This document shows positions 51,390-60,751 of a DNA stretch of 64,000 nt, in pieces. Under the pieces are notes generated by a model, which was not told the origin of the DNA, made no database searches, and saw nothing but the letters and a program-made list of their open reading frames with translations. Source of the DNA: Clostridia bacterium. Its GTDB lineage: Bacteria; Bacillota; Clostridia; Christensenellales; Borkfalkiaceae. The stretch's first letter is position 1. The number at the start of each line of letters is the position of its first letter. The DNA lies in contig JAGAKN010000022.1 of the NCBI GenBank assembly GCA_017625565.1, forward strand, positions 1 to 64,000. The letters are read 5' to 3'. The position numbers were made by a program, and so were the translations under genes.

Positions 51390-53480
51390 TTATACCCCAA
51401 ACAAGAGATCTCCGTAAGTAGGGAAGGGCCAATAATCGACGGAAACGATACCTTCCAACCCATCTACGGCTTCGCGGAGCGCGCGCATCGCGGAGAGAAC
51501 GTTGTTTTTACAATGTTGAGAAAGTTCGGTCACATTGTCGATGGTTTTGCTATCCGCTAACGCTTTTTCCAAAGCTTTTACGCTGACGAACGCTTCGGCT
51601 TGTAATTTAGAAATTTCCGAGAGCGTTTCTTTCTCGTACGCACAATCCAAGTTCTTGCAAACGGCAGTTTTAGAAAGTGCCGTGTCCGCAAGCAGTTTGC
51701 TGTATTCGCTGACGGCTGGCAAAATTTCTTGTTTTGCCATATCCACCATCGTCCGCGCTTCGATCGAGATGAGTTTGCAATAGCTCTCGAGCAGGATTTC
51801 ATAGCGCGAATACATTTCCTTTTCGGTGTAAACTTTATGCGAAGTAAACAATTCGACGTTCTTTTTCGCGATGAAATGGGGGAGCGCGTCGGGGGTGGTT
51901 TTCAAATTTAACAACCCGCGTTTTTCCGCTTCTTTCGTCCACGCGTCGTCGTAGCCGTTGCCGTTGAAAATAATCCGCTTGTGTTTGGAAACGATGCGTT
52001 TGATCAAATCGTGCAACGTCGTTTCAAAATCGGTGGCGGTTTCTAATTCGTCGGCAAATTGACGTAAGGCTTCAGCGACGGCGGTGTTGAGTACGGTGTT
52101 CGTATCCGAAATAGACGCCGACGAGCCGAGCATACGGAATTCAAATTTATTGCCCGTGAATGCGAACGGCGACGTACGATTGCGGTCGGTCGTGTCTTTA
52201 GGGAACTTCGGCAAGGTATGTACGCCGACGCGGAGCAATTCCTTTTCTTTTGCTCCGTAAGGGGTATCGTTTTCAATGGATTCGAGAATTTCCGTCAATT
52301 CCGTGCCCAAGAAAATGGATACGATGGCAGGGGGAGCTTCGTGCGCGCCAAGGCGGTGGTCGTTGCCCGCGGACGCAACCGAAATACGCAACAGATCTTG
52401 GTATTCGTCGACCGCTTTAATGACGGCGCAAAGGAACAACAAGAAGTGCGCGTTTTCGCAAGGCGTGTCGCCCGGTTCTAATAAATTCATTCCCGTATTC
52501 GTGGAAATGGACCAGTTGTTATGTTTCCCGCTACCGTTGACGCCTGCAAACGGCTTTTCGTGCAACAAGCAAACGAGATCGTGCTTCTTTGCTACCTTTT
52601 GCATGATTTCCATCGTCAACTGGTTGTGATCCGCTGCGATATTCGTCGTAGCGTAAACGGGCGCGAGCTCGTGTTGCGCAGGCGCAACTTCGTTGTGCTC
52701 GGTTTTTGCAAGCACGCCAAGTTTCCAAAGCTCTTCGTCCAAATCTTTCATAAACGCTTGCACGCGGGGTTTGATAACGCCGTAGTAATGATCCTCAAGC
52801 TCCTGTCCCTTAGGCGGTTTTGCGCCGAACAAGGTTCTGCCTGTATACACGAGATCTTTGCGTTGCGTAAACAAATCCTTGTCGATCAAGAAATATTCCT
52901 GTTCTGGGCCAGCCGTCGTTTTGACGGAAGTGACGTCTTCGTTTCCGAATAATTTCAATACGCGGAGCGTTTGACGGTTCAACGCTTCCATCGACCGAAG
53001 CAACGGAGTTTTCTTGTCCAAAGCTTCGCCACCGTAGGAACAAAACGCCGTAGGAATACACAATACGCCGTCTTTGATGAATGCGTAAGAAGTAGCGTCC
53101 CAAGCCGTGTAGCCACGCGCTTCGAACGTTGCTCTCAGCCCGCCCGACGGGAAAGACGACGCGTCCGATTCGCCTTTGACAAGCTCTTTACCCGAGAATT
53201 CCATAATCACCTTGCCTTTTTCGGCAGGAGAAATAAAGCTGTCGTGTTTTTCGGCGGTAATCCCCGTCATCGGTTGAAACCAATGGGTATAATGGGTTGC
53301 GCCCAAGCTAATCGCCCAATCTTTCATGGCGCTGGCGACGGCGTTAGCAACGGATAAATCCAGGCTTCTGCCGTGTTCAATTGTCCGTTGCAAAGACGCG
53401 TAAGTTTCTTCCGAAAGGCGTTCTTTCATTACCCCGTCGTCAAAGACCATACAACCGAAATACTCGGATATGAGTTTCAT
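51390..53480 (-). CDS. glnN: Glutamine synthetase type III
   Basis: The enzyme makes glutamine from glutamate, ammonia and ATP. The 696-residue length and sequence match the GSIII family (GlnN) of anaerobes, much longer than GSI or GSII. Landmarks are [34 protein letters not shown] (about 190), [15 protein letters not shown] and [10 protein letters not shown] long C-terminal helical region (about 560-690) is typical of the double-ring dodecamer. AGGAGAA precedes the start. Its leader carries a hairpin, and nadE follows. Confidence 0.96.
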   Translation of the reverse strand: MKLISEYFGCMVFDDGVMKERLSEETYASLQRTIEHGRSLDLSVANAVASAMKDWAISLGATHYTHWFQPMTGITAEKHDSFISPAEKGKVIMEFSGKELVKGESDASSFPSGGLRATFEARGYTAWDATSYAFIKDGVLCIPTAFCSYGGEALDKKTPLLRSMEALNRQTLRVLKLFGNEDVTSVKTTAGPEQEYFLIDKDLFTQRKDLVYTGRTLFGAKPPKGQELEDHYYGVIKPRVQAFMKDLDEELWKLGVLAKTEHNEVAPAQHELAPVYATTNIAADHNQLTMEIMQKVAKKHDLVCLLHEKPFAGVNGSGKHNNWSISTNTGMNLLEPGDTPCENAHFLLFLCAVIKAVDEYQDLLRISVASAGNDHRLGAHEAPPAIVSIFLGTELTEILESIENDTPYGAKEKELLRVGVHTLPKFPKDTTDRNRTSPFAFTGNKFEFRMLGSSASISDTNTVLNTAVAEALRQFADELETATDFETTLHDLIKRIVSKHKRIIFNGNGYDDAWTKEAEKRGLLNLKTTPDALPHFIAKKNVELFTSHKVYTEKEMYSRYEILLESYCKLISIEARTMVDMAKQEILPAVSEYSKLLADTALSKTAVCKNLDCAYEKETLSEISKLQAEAFVSVKALEKALADSKTIDNVTELSQHCKNNVLSAMRALREAVDGLEGIVSVDYWPFPTYGDLLFGV

Positions 53481-53526
53481 AATCGTTCTCCTTTAGTAAG
53501 TGCGTACGTTCGTTAAAACGAAAAGA

Positions 53527-53565
53527 GCAAAGGCAATTAGGGGATTTCCCTATCCGCGCCTTTGC
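53527..53565 (-). promoter_or_regulatory. Hairpin in glnN 5' leader
   Basis: GCAAAGGC (53527-53534) pairs with GCCTTTGC (53558-53565), with an inner AGGG/CCCT stem. It lies about 45 nt before the glnN start. It could stabilise the mRNA or be regulatory; it matches no known glutamine or glnA RNA motif that I recognise. Confidence 0.45.
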
Positions 53566-53579
53566 CGTTGATTATTGTC

Positions 53580-53608
53580 ATTATACCGCATTTTCAAACG
53601 TTTGTCAA
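53580..53608 (-). promoter_or_regulatory. glnN-nadE promoter
   Basis: On the minus strand, TTGACA (complement of 53603-53608) and TATAAT (complement of 53580-53585) are separated by 17 bp, both perfect. Confidence 0.85.
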
Positions 53609-53710
53609 CGATTTCAAAAAGGAAAAGTAGGTAAAATCGGCAAGAAAAGAAAATTTTGAAAAATTTAAAAAAAATTTGTCGAATTTCATACAATTGACAT
53701 AAAAATGTGT

Positions 53711-53716
53711 TATAAT
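53711..53716 (+). promoter_or_regulatory. Extended -10 of activase gene
   Basis: TATAAT is preceded by TGT, an extended -10. A TTGACA at 53694-53699 is only 11 bp away, too close to be its -35, so the promoter may rely on the extended -10. Confidence 0.5.
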
Positions 53717-53758
53717 ATAAATAACTTTATCAACTTTATCCTGGAAAAGGTAATTACA

Positions 53759-56737
53759 ATGGCAAACTTTTTGGGTATCGACGTCGGATCGACGACCGTG
53801 AAGATGACGATCGTCGAATCGGAAACGAAAAAAATTGTATACAGTAGCTACGAAAGACATTTTTCGCGCGTCAAGGAATGCGTGCTTGCAGGCTTGGAAA
53901 AAGTTCGGCAAGCCTATCCCAATTTGCGCTTTAAAACGGCGATTACAGGGAGCGCGGGCTTGGGGCTTGCGCAAAAGAGTGGCGTACATTTCGTTCAAGA
54001 AGTGCAAGCAGCGTTCGTTGCGATTAAAAAATACTACGCGGATGCGGACGTTGCGGTGGAGCTCGGTGGGGAAGACGCGAAAATTATCTTCTTGACGGGC
54101 GGTACGGAACAGCGTATGAACGGTAGTTGCGCAGGCGGAACGGGGGCGTTTCTCGATCAAATGGCAACTTTGCTCAACGTGAACGTACAAGAGATGGACG
54201 AACTTGCGTTGCAAGCGGAAAAGGTGTACCCGATCGCGTCGCGTTGTGGTGTGTTTGCCAAATCGGACGTGCAACCACTCATCAACCAAGGCGCGGCGAA
54301 AGCGGATATTGCGGCGTCGATTTTCCAAGCGGTGGTGGAACAAACCGTATCGGGTTTGGCGCAAGGTAGAAAAATTAAGGGCAAGGTGCTTTTTTTAGGC
54401 GGACCACTGTATTTTTCCAAAGCGTTAAGGAAAGCGTTCGTGACAACGCTCGGCTTGGATAGCGAGCACGCGATATTCCCTGAAAACGCGCCCATTTTCA
54501 TTTCCGTAGGCGCGGCGTTGTCGGCAAAAGCGGAAACGGAATACTCCGCCGAAGAATTGCAGCAAAAAATCGCTAGCGCAAAGGCTTCGGACGAAGTTGC
54601 GCGTGGGGAAGCGTTGTTTAAGAACCGCGAAGAATACGAAGAATTCGTGGCACGGCATAAGCGTAGTGATTTACAGTTTGCCGATATCCGTACGTATCAA
54701 GGGAATGCGTATTTGGGTATCGATAGCGGTTCGACGACGACGAAATTGATGTTGATTACGGAAGATTGTCGGGTGTTGTATTCCCATTATCAAGCCAACA
54801 ACGGGCAACCGCTCGATATCGTAGTCGAACGTTTAAAGGAAATGTATGCCCTTTGCGGTAGCGGTGTCAACGTCTGCGCTGGTGCGGTGACTGGCTACGG
54901 CGAAGATATGATGAAATCGGCGCTCAAGATGGATTTCGGGATCGTAGAAACGGTGGCGCATTTTAAGGCGGCGCTCCATTTCAATCCTAAAGTGGATTTC
55001 ATCATCGATATCGGCGGACAGGATATCAAATGTTTCAAAGTGAAAAACGGCGCGATCGATTCGATTATGTTAAACGAAGCCTGTTCGTCGGGGTGCGGAT
55101 CGTTTATTCAAACGTTCGCGAAAGCCATGGATATGGACGTGGAGAGTTTCGCACGCTTGGGGTTGTTCGCTCCTGCGCCTGTGGAGCTTGGTTCGAGATG
55201 TACGGTGTTTATGAACAGTGCCGTCAAGCAGGCACAAAAGGAGGGGGCGAGCGTGGAAGACATATCCGCAGGGCTTTCTTCGTCGATTGTGAAAAACGCC
55301 GTTTACAAAGTTATCCGCGCGCGCACCCCCGAAGAGTTGGGCGAACATATCGTCGTGCAAGGCGGAACGTTTATGAACGACGCAGTATTGCGCTCCTTTG
55401 AAAAAGAAACGGGGAAAGAAGTTGTTCGGCCTGCGATTGCAGGGTTGATGGGCGCGTTCGGGGCGGCGATTTACGCCAAAGAGAACGCTGTAAACAAGCA
55501 GAGCAGTATGCTCTCCAAAGAACTGTTAGAAACCTTTACGTATACGTCCAAGTGTGCCGTTTGTCACGGTTGCACTTCGCATTGTAATATCAATATCTTG
55601 ACCTTTGAAGACGGTAGCAAGTACGTTTCGGGAAACAAGTGCGAACGCGGAGCAGGACAAAAACCGCAAAGCGGAGATTGGAATATTTACGAATACAAAT
55701 ATAACCGCTTACTTGCTTGCGCAGATGAAAAGGACGGGGGCAGGGCTACGACGAACGGCGAAAAAACGTGGACGGTAGGGATACCGTTGCAACTGATTAC
55801 CTTTGAGCAATTCCCCCTTTGGTCGGCGTTTTTTAAGGCGTTGGGTTGCAAAGTCGTCGTTAGTGATAAAAGCAACCGCGAATTGTATTTCCGCGGTCAA
55901 CATACCGTAGCAAGCGACACGGTTTGTTATCCTGCGAAACTCATGCACGGGCATATTGAAAGCTTGTTAGATAAAGGGGTGGATTTCGTGTTCTATCCCA
56001 GCGAAAGTTATAATTTGGACGAACATGCGTCTATTAATCACTACAACTGCCCGATCGTAGCCTATTACGGGGAGCTGTTAAAGGCGAATAACGAGCGACT
56101 GAACGAAACAAATTTCCTTTCGCCGTACGTGGATTTAAACGAACGGGCGTCGACCGTGCGGAATTTACATAAATCCTTCCAAGGCAAGTTCACGAAAAAA
56201 GCGATCGACAGGGCGTTAGATATGGGTTTTTCGGCACTTGCGGAATACCACAAAGATATCGTAAAGAAATCGGACGAGATTTTGGAAAAGGCGCGCGCGG
56301 AAAAGAAACCCATCGTCGTACTGACGGGTAGACCTTATCATGCCGATCCGGAAATTAACCACGGGATCGGAAAGTTGTTAAATTCCTTGGGGATCGCCGT
56401 GCTTTGCGAAGACGGCGTTTGTGAAAAAGCTCCGCTGGTAGAAGTCAACGTGCTCAATCAATGGACGTATCACGCGAGAATGTACCGCGCGGCGGAGTAC
56501 GTTTGTCGACAAAAGGATATGCAACTTGTACAACTTGTGTCGTTCGGCTGTGGGATCGACGCGATTACGACGGACGAAATCCGTGCAATTATGGAAGAAA
56601 ACGGAAAACTGTATACACAAATCAAGATCGACGAAATCAACAATCTCGGCGTTGTCAAAATCCGCTTGCGGAGTATGCTCGCCGCTGTCACGGAACAAGA
56701 AAAGGGGGCAAAATACGATGCAAACAATCAGTTATAA
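53759..56737 (+). CDS. 2-hydroxyacyl-CoA dehydratase activase (double BadF/HgdC)
   Basis: The 992-residue protein has two ASKHA-fold activase domains of the BadF/BadG/HgdC type: LGIDVGSTTVKM (about 4-15) and LGIDSGSTTTKLML (about 317-330). Each has the cysteine motif that binds a shared Fe-S cluster: NGSCAGGTGAFLDQ in the first, EACSSGCGSFIQT in the second. A third part (about 600-992) with CAVCHGCTSHC and GNKCERGAGQK resembles DUF2229/dehydratase-related proteins. Family members feed electrons, with ATP, into radical dehydratases or reductases. The start is ATG 53759. The next gene overlaps by 20 bp and carries the dehydratase-like remainder often fused in one protein. Confidence 0.85.
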   Translation: MANFLGIDVGSTTVKMTIVESETKKIVYSSYERHFSRVKECVLAGLEKVRQAYPNLRFKTAITGSAGLGLAQKSGVHFVQEVQAAFVAIKKYYADADVAVELGGEDAKIIFLTGGTEQRMNGSCAGGTGAFLDQMATLLNVNVQEMDELALQAEKVYPIASRCGVFAKSDVQPLINQGAAKADIAASIFQAVVEQTVSGLAQGRKIKGKVLFLGGPLYFSKALRKAFVTTLGLDSEHAIFPENAPIFISVGAALSAKAETEYSAEELQQKIASAKASDEVARGEALFKNREEYEEFVARHKRSDLQFADIRTYQGNAYLGIDSGSTTTKLMLITEDCRVLYSHYQANNGQPLDIVVERLKEMYALCGSGVNVCAGAVTGYGEDMMKSALKMDFGIVETVAHFKAALHFNPKVDFIIDIGGQDIKCFKVKNGAIDSIMLNEACSSGCGSFIQTFAKAMDMDVESFARLGLFAPAPVELGSRCTVFMNSAVKQAQKEGASVEDISAGLSSSIVKNAVYKVIRARTPEELGEHIVVQGGTFMNDAVLRSFEKETGKEVVRPAIAGLMGAFGAAIYAKENAVNKQSSMLSKELLETFTYTSKCAVCHGCTSHCNINILTFEDGSKYVSGNKCERGAGQKPQSGDWNIYEYKYNRLLACADEKDGGRATTNGEKTWTVGIPLQLITFEQFPLWSAFFKALGCKVVVSDKSNRELYFRGQHTVASDTVCYPAKLMHGHIESLLDKGVDFVFYPSESYNLDEHASINHYNCPIVAYYGELLKANNERLNETNFLSPYVDLNERASTVRNLHKSFQGKFTKKAIDRALDMGFSALAEYHKDIVKKSDEILEKARAEKKPIVVLTGRPYHADPEINHGIGKLLNSLGIAVLCEDGVCEKAPLVEVNVLNQWTYHARMYRAAEYVCRQKDMQLVQLVSFGCGIDAITTDEIRAIMEENGKLYTQIKIDEINNLGVVKIRLRSMLAAVTEQEKGAKYDANNQL

Positions 56738-57989
56738 GAAAGCTACGCCCGTCTTTACGGAAGAAATGAAATCGACGTATAAGATTTTAATCCCGAATAT
56801 GTTGCCGTATCATTTTGAAATTCTTTGCGAAATTTTCCGCCAAAAGGGCTATGATATCGAAGTTTTGACGACGGAAGACCGCGCGATTATCGACGAGGCC
56901 TTAAAACACGTGCATAACGATACTTGCTATCCTGCGCTTTGCGTCATTGGACAGTTCATCGACGCTTTGAAAAGCGGGAAGTACGATCCTGATAAAACCG
57001 CCGTGCTCATTACGCAATCGGGCGGGGGGTGTCGGGCGTCCAACTACGTGCCGTTGCTCCGTCGGGCGCTGTCGGCGGAGTTTCCGCAAGTACCCGTATT
57101 GTCTTTGAATTTTTCAGGTCTTGAAAAGGGGAACGGGTTGGAAGTGGATTTAAAAACGCTGTTAAAACTCGCGTACGGGATCTTTTACGCCGACGCCGTT
57201 ATGAGCCTTTATAATCAATGCAAACCCTATGAAAAAATAGTGGGACAGACGGAGCAGGTACGCGACGAATGTATTGCGTACGTCAAATCAACGCTCTGTG
57301 GGCGCAAATGTAGAAAGTACAAAACGATCGTTAAAAAACTCCTTGTAGCGTTTTCAAAAATCGAGCGTACGAACGAGAAAAAGGTGAAAGTCGGGATCGT
57401 AGGGGAGATTTACGTGAAGTATTCTCCGCTTGCAAATTCGGGTTTGGAAAAATTCCTGTATGCGGAAAATTGCGAACCGGTCGTGCCGGCGTTGATGGAT
57501 TTCGTTATGTATTGTATCGTCAACAATATCAACGACGCGAAGTTGTACAACCACAACAAACTCGTTGCGTTTGCTTATAATCTTGTCTACAAGCATCTTT
57601 TGAAAGTACAACGCAAGGTAATACGAATGTTCCAAGAAACGGGTTTTGAACCGCCCCACGATTTTGAAGAACTCCGTCGTTTGGCGGACAAAGTCCTGCA
57701 CCAAGGCGTGAAAATGGGCGAAGGTTGGCTGATTCCTGCCGAAATGCTTGCTTTGTACGAGAGCGGTACGGAAAATATCGTTTGCGCGCAACCGTTTGGA
57801 TGTTTACCCAATCATATCGTTGGCAAGGGTGCGGCGCGTGCCGTCAAGGCGTTGCACGAAGACGTGAATATCGTGCCGATCGACTACGATCCGTCGGCGA
57901 CGAAAGTCAATCAAGAAAACCGCTTGAAATTGATGCTCGCAACTGCTCGGGAACGTTTGGAAGAGAAGAACGCAGGCAAAAAGATTTAA
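56718..57989 (+). CDS. 2-hydroxyacyl-CoA dehydratase-like protein
   Basis: The 423-residue protein resembles the C-terminal part of large activase-dehydratase fusions (2-hydroxyacyl-CoA dehydratase D family). Conserved cysteines are in NDTCYPALCVIGQF (about 73-86) and QSGGGCRASNY, likely Fe-S ligands. GEIYVKYSPLANSGLEKFL and CAQPFGCLPNHIVGKG are typical. AAGGGGG (56702-56708) and the overlap with the upstream gene support ATG 56718; the longer frame in the track of the first gene is rejected. The two proteins probably form one complex; substrate unknown. Confidence 0.85.
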   Translation: MQTISYKKATPVFTEEMKSTYKILIPNMLPYHFEILCEIFRQKGYDIEVLTTEDRAIIDEALKHVHNDTCYPALCVIGQFIDALKSGKYDPDKTAVLITQSGGGCRASNYVPLLRRALSAEFPQVPVLSLNFSGLEKGNGLEVDLKTLLKLAYGIFYADAVMSLYNQCKPYEKIVGQTEQVRDECIAYVKSTLCGRKCRKYKTIVKKLLVAFSKIERTNEKKVKVGIVGEIYVKYSPLANSGLEKFLYAENCEPVVPALMDFVMYCIVNNINDAKLYNHNKLVAFAYNLVYKHLLKVQRKVIRMFQETGFEPPHDFEELRRLADKVLHQGVKMGEGWLIPAEMLALYESGTENIVCAQPFGCLPNHIVGKGAARAVKALHEDVNIVPIDYDPSATKVNQENRLKLMLATARERLEEKNAGKKI

Positions 57990-58034
57990 AAGAGAAAAAG
58001 GTTAAGATTATCAGTATAGACTGTTTTGTGGTAG

Positions 58035-58052
58035 AAGTTTTCATGAAAACTT
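58035..58052. promoter_or_regulatory. 18-bp palindrome before acyltransferase
   Basis: AAGTTTTCATGAAAACTT is a perfect palindrome about 100 bp before the acyltransferase start. It could be an operator or a weak hairpin. No gene is seen in 57990-58149. Confidence 0.4.
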
Positions 58053-58149
58053 TGTGAAAGTCTATTCAACAAAACGGGGTATGACCTTGATCGTTATATT
58101 CATCCAAGATCTATAAATCCCATAAAATACGTGAAAAAGGAGAAAAACG

Positions 58150-58914
58150 TTGAAAGAAAAGCAACCTGTGCAAAAGCGAAAATGGTGGTTTCGGTTGATG
58201 AAGAAGCTGATGAAAGGCAGGTATAAAAAACCGAAGTTTGTCTTTCTTGGTGAGCCGTTTGGGAACGGGGGAATAATTTTAAGCAATCATGAAGGTACGG
58301 AAGCGCCAATGTCACTGGAATTGTACTGTGACAAACCCATCCGTATGTGGGGTGCAAGTGAAATGAATTCCGGATTGGTACAATTGTACAAATACCAGAC
58401 TCGCGTATATTACCATGAGAAAAAGCATTGGAATTTGCATTTGGCACGATTGTTTTGTTTAATAGCGAGTCCTTTGACTAATTTATTCTACAAGGGGTTG
58501 AATTTGATATCCACCTATCGTGACGTGCGGTTTTTAAAAACGATTCGCGAAAGTCTCATTGCATTACAAAACGGGGATAACGTAGTCATTTATCCCGAAG
58601 TTTCCGATAAGGGGTATTTAGCGGAATTAGAAGGTTTTCATGCAGGGTTTGTTGCGCTTGCGGAAACTTGTAAAAAACGAGGCATGGACGTACGGATTTA
58701 CGTGACGTACTTCCGTAAATCCGACTTGACGTATATCGTCGATGCGCCGGTACTTTATTCGCAGTTGTCTTCAAACGGTGAAACGCGGGACGAGATTGCG
58801 AAAAAAATGTTGGATCGTTGCAACGAGTTGGGGAAAATGCAGTTTAACGCTTTGCTTGCGCCCACGGCTGAAAAGGCAGATGAAGGTGAAGAACTGGAAG
58901 AAAAGTTTGCCTAA
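58150..58914 (+). CDS. PlsC-like acyltransferase, divergent
   Basis: The 254-residue protein resembles 1-acyl-glycerol-3-phosphate acyltransferases. The acyl-transfer motif is LSNHEGTEAPMSL (about 44-56); the usual HxxxxD is altered, with Glu after the His. The second motif, VVIYPEVSDKGY (about 145), is the FPEGTRS equivalent, also altered. It may act on a different lipid or have lost activity. The start is TTG 58150 with AAGGAG about 8 nt upstream. A very strong terminator follows. Confidence 0.65.
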   Translation: MKEKQPVQKRKWWFRLMKKLMKGRYKKPKFVFLGEPFGNGGIILSNHEGTEAPMSLELYCDKPIRMWGASEMNSGLVQLYKYQTRVYYHEKKHWNLHLARLFCLIASPLTNLFYKGLNLISTYRDVRFLKTIRESLIALQNGDNVVIYPEVSDKGYLAELEGFHAGFVALAETCKKRGMDVRIYVTYFRKSDLTYIVDAPVLYSQLSSNGETRDEIAKKMLDRCNELGKMQFNALLAPTAEKADEGEELEEKFA

Positions 58915-58921
58915 AAATAGA

Positions 58922-58966
58922 AGAAAACTCCGCCTGCGGATCGACGATCCGCAGGCGGAGTTTTCT
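58922..58966. terminator. Very long-stem terminator
   Basis: A 21-bp perfect stem (58922-58942 with 58946-58966) has a loop of three bases and A/T ends. It separates convergent acyltransferase and SulP genes. Stems this long are uncommon among the others in the window, which are 6-16 bp. Confidence 0.85.
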
Positions 58967-58982
58967 ATGTAAACCCAACGCC

Positions 58983-60275
58983 TTATTCGATTTTTTCTTG
59001 TGGTTCTTCAGCTTTCGCCTTGCGTTTCTTGGCGATTGCGTATGCAAGTACAATGGCGTAGTGCAAAACAATGCCTACTGCGATGGCTTTGACAAGGTCG
59101 AAGATGACGGTGAGTGCAAACGTAAGCACAAGTACAAGGATATCGTTCCATTTCTTGGTTTTGATGACGGCGACGAACTCGCGCCATTCGCTCATATTAT
59201 AGGCTACGATAAAGAGAATAGCGGCGATAATCGGCATGGGAATGTAGGATGCAAGTGGCATTAAAAGCACGAGCACGAGCAACAAAATTACCGCGTGTAC
59301 CATACCTGAAAGGGGGGAACGACCGCCGTTTTTTACGTTAGCTGCCGTTCTTGCGATGGCTCCCGTTGCAGGGATACCGCCCAAACAACCGACGAATAAA
59401 TTGCTAGCTCCAAGGGCGATCAGTTCGGTATTGGAATTATGTTTGTCGTCGATCATTTTATCCGAAACAACGCAAGAGAGTAAGGATTCGATTCCTGCAA
59501 GTAGCGCGATTGTAAACGCGCTCGGCAACAGCGCCAAGATCCGTTCACCCGTAATTTCGGGGAAATGGAATTTGGGCAAAGACGAAGAAATGGTGTAAAG
59601 CGAGCCGATGGTATTTGCGTTGATTGCAGGAATTAGACATACCAACGCGCCTACGAGTACCGCAATCAACGATCCGGGGATTTTTTTGGAAATCTTCGCC
59701 CAAACGATTAAAATGGCAAGCCCGAGCAATCCGATGCCAAACGCCCAAGGATTAAACGACGAAAAATGCTTTACGACGAGTTCTAATTTTTCCACCGTTT
59801 CAATGGCTACCGTTCCTGCAGGGTAGCTCAGTCCTAAAAAGTCTTTTAGTTGTCCGATCACGAGCGTGACCGCAATCCCTGCGGTAAAGCCGATAGTGAT
59901 GGTATGCGGAATATATTTAATCAACGTGCCGATACGGAGCAAGCCCATCAAGATGAGCAATGCCCCTGCCATAAGCGTTGCAAGAAACAGTCCGTCGAAC
60001 CCTTCGTTGACGATGATCCCTGCTACGATCGTCGCAAATGCGGCGGTTGGGCCGGTGATGTTTACCTTACTACCGCCCAAAAGCGCGGTGGTAAACCCTG
60101 CGATGATCGCCGTGAAAAGCCCCATTTCAGGGGTTGCGCCCGAAGCGATCGCAAGCGCAATCGAAAGGGGGAGTGCGATAATCGCAACGATAATCCCTGC
60201 TACGATATCCGAAATATAGTCTTTGGATTTGTAATTTTTAAAAGCCGTCAAGGTTTTCGGCGCAAATACTTTCAT
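58983..60275 (-). CDS. SulP family anion transporter without STAS
   Basis: The 430-residue protein has the SulP membrane domain with about twelve segments; SIALAIASGATPEMGLFTAIIAGFTTALLGGS and the GGIPATGAIARTAANVKNGGRSPLSG signature are typical. Most SulP proteins end in a cytoplasmic STAS domain; this one stops after the last membrane segment with a short charged tail. Substrate could be sulfate, bicarbonate or another anion. AAAGGAGAA before 60275 sets the start; a longer upstream frame overlaps the promoter. Its promoter is at 60300-60328. Confidence 0.88.
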   Translation of the reverse strand: MKVFAPKTLTAFKNYKSKDYISDIVAGIIVAIIALPLSIALAIASGATPEMGLFTAIIAGFTTALLGGSKVNITGPTAAFATIVAGIIVNEGFDGLFLATLMAGALLILMGLLRIGTLIKYIPHTITIGFTAGIAVTLVIGQLKDFLGLSYPAGTVAIETVEKLELVVKHFSSFNPWAFGIGLLGLAILIVWAKISKKIPGSLIAVLVGALVCLIPAINANTIGSLYTISSSLPKFHFPEITGERILALLPSAFTIALLAGIESLLSCVVSDKMIDDKHNSNTELIALGASNLFVGCLGGIPATGAIARTAANVKNGGRSPLSGMVHAVILLLVLVLLMPLASYIPMPIIAAILFIVAYNMSEWREFVAVIKTKKWNDILVLVLTFALTVIFDLVKAIAVGIVLHYAIVLAYAIAKKRKAKAEEPQEKIE

Positions 60276-60299
60276 AGAATTTCTCCTTTGTGCCAAAGT

Positions 60300-60328
60300 A
60301 TTATATACCAATCGGATACAAAAAGCAA
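60300..60328 (-). promoter_or_regulatory. SulP gene promoter
   Basis: On the minus strand, TTGCTT (complement of 60323-60328) and TATAAT (complement of 60300-60305) are separated by 17 bp, just before the SulP ribosome site. Confidence 0.7.
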
Positions 60329-60379
60329 GAAAAATACAAGGCAATCTACCGCAAAAGTTTGCCAAAAAAGAAAGTTTTT

Positions 60380-60455
60380 AAAAAATAAAAAACCGCGTCG
60401 GCTGTTAAGCGGGGCGCGGGGTGGGACGTTCGCGAGTCGTCCCTGACTCACTGTC
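60380..60455 (-). ncRNA. Candidate 75-nt small RNA
   Basis: A strong minus-strand promoter (60462-60490) should start an RNA near 60455. It passes a GGGACG/CGTCCC hairpin (about 60423-60442) and ends at a terminator-like CCGCG/CGCGG stem (60393-60397 with 60415-60419) plus a T run (complement of 60380-60392). The SulP promoter lies further on, so this RNA is separate. It may be a small RNA or an attenuated leader of SulP. Confidence 0.5.
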
Positions 60456-60461
60456 AATAAC

Positions 60462-60490
60462 AGTATACGCGATTTTTTTAGAAATGTCAA
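60462..60490 (-). promoter_or_regulatory. Promoter of candidate small RNA
   Basis: On the minus strand, TTGACA (complement of 60485-60490) and TATACT (complement of 60462-60467) are separated by 17 bp. Confidence 0.75.
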
Positions 60491-60510
60491 GCGTTTTTCT
60501 GAAAGATAAC

Positions 60511-60541
60511 AAAAAAGAGTATGTCACGCATACTCTTTTTT
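60511..60541 (-). terminator. Duplicated terminator of decayed tRNA copy
   Basis: AAAAAAGAGTATG, loop TCACG, CATACTCTTTTTT is nearly identical to the hairpin at 60714-60748, part of a roughly 58-bp direct repeat that also includes the tRNA-Ser 3' end. Confidence 0.8.
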
Positions 60542-60544
60542 GTT

Positions 60545-60642
60545 TGGCGCAGAGAACAGGATTTGTCCCTTTAGCGGGACGCCCCGCTCAACGATTATCA
60601 ATCGTTGCCTTTGCCGTTGGGTTATTCGGAAAACATTCTTTG
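60545..60642 (-). pseudogene. Decayed tRNA-Ser copy, anticodon loop GAU
   Basis: The 3' end (CCA, acceptor TCTCTGC and part of the T arm) is identical to the tRNA-Ser next door. Going 5' there follow a variable-arm-like stem, an intact anticodon stem AACGA/TCGTT with loop TTGATAA (anticodon GAU), a degenerate D region, and a 5' end CAAAGAA that no longer pairs with the acceptor. The T loop has GAC in place of TTC. A copy of the T-arm sequence lies inverted at 60685-60696. It is unlikely to be functional. Confidence 0.55.
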
Positions 60643-60713
60643 ATAAGGCAAAGCGTTTTGCTCTCGCAAAACGGCTCCCACCCTCAAATCCTGTTCAAAG
60701 TACGGTATACACA

Positions 60714-60748
60714 ACAAAAAAAGAGTATGTCACGCATACTCTTTTTTT
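60714..60748 (-). terminator. tRNA-Ser terminator
   Basis: AAAAAAAGAGTATG, loop TCACG, CATACTCTTTTTTT lies directly after the tRNA CCA end on the minus strand. Confidence 0.85.
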
Positions 60749-60751
60749 GTT

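Noticed and set aside
53694..53699. TTGACA as the -35 box for the activase gene
   Set aside because: It is only 11 bp from the TATAAT, too short a spacer.
60545..60642. Functional tRNA-Ile or mistranslating tRNA
   Set aside because: The acceptor stem does not pair and the T loop is altered, so it is treated as a decayed tRNA-Ser copy.
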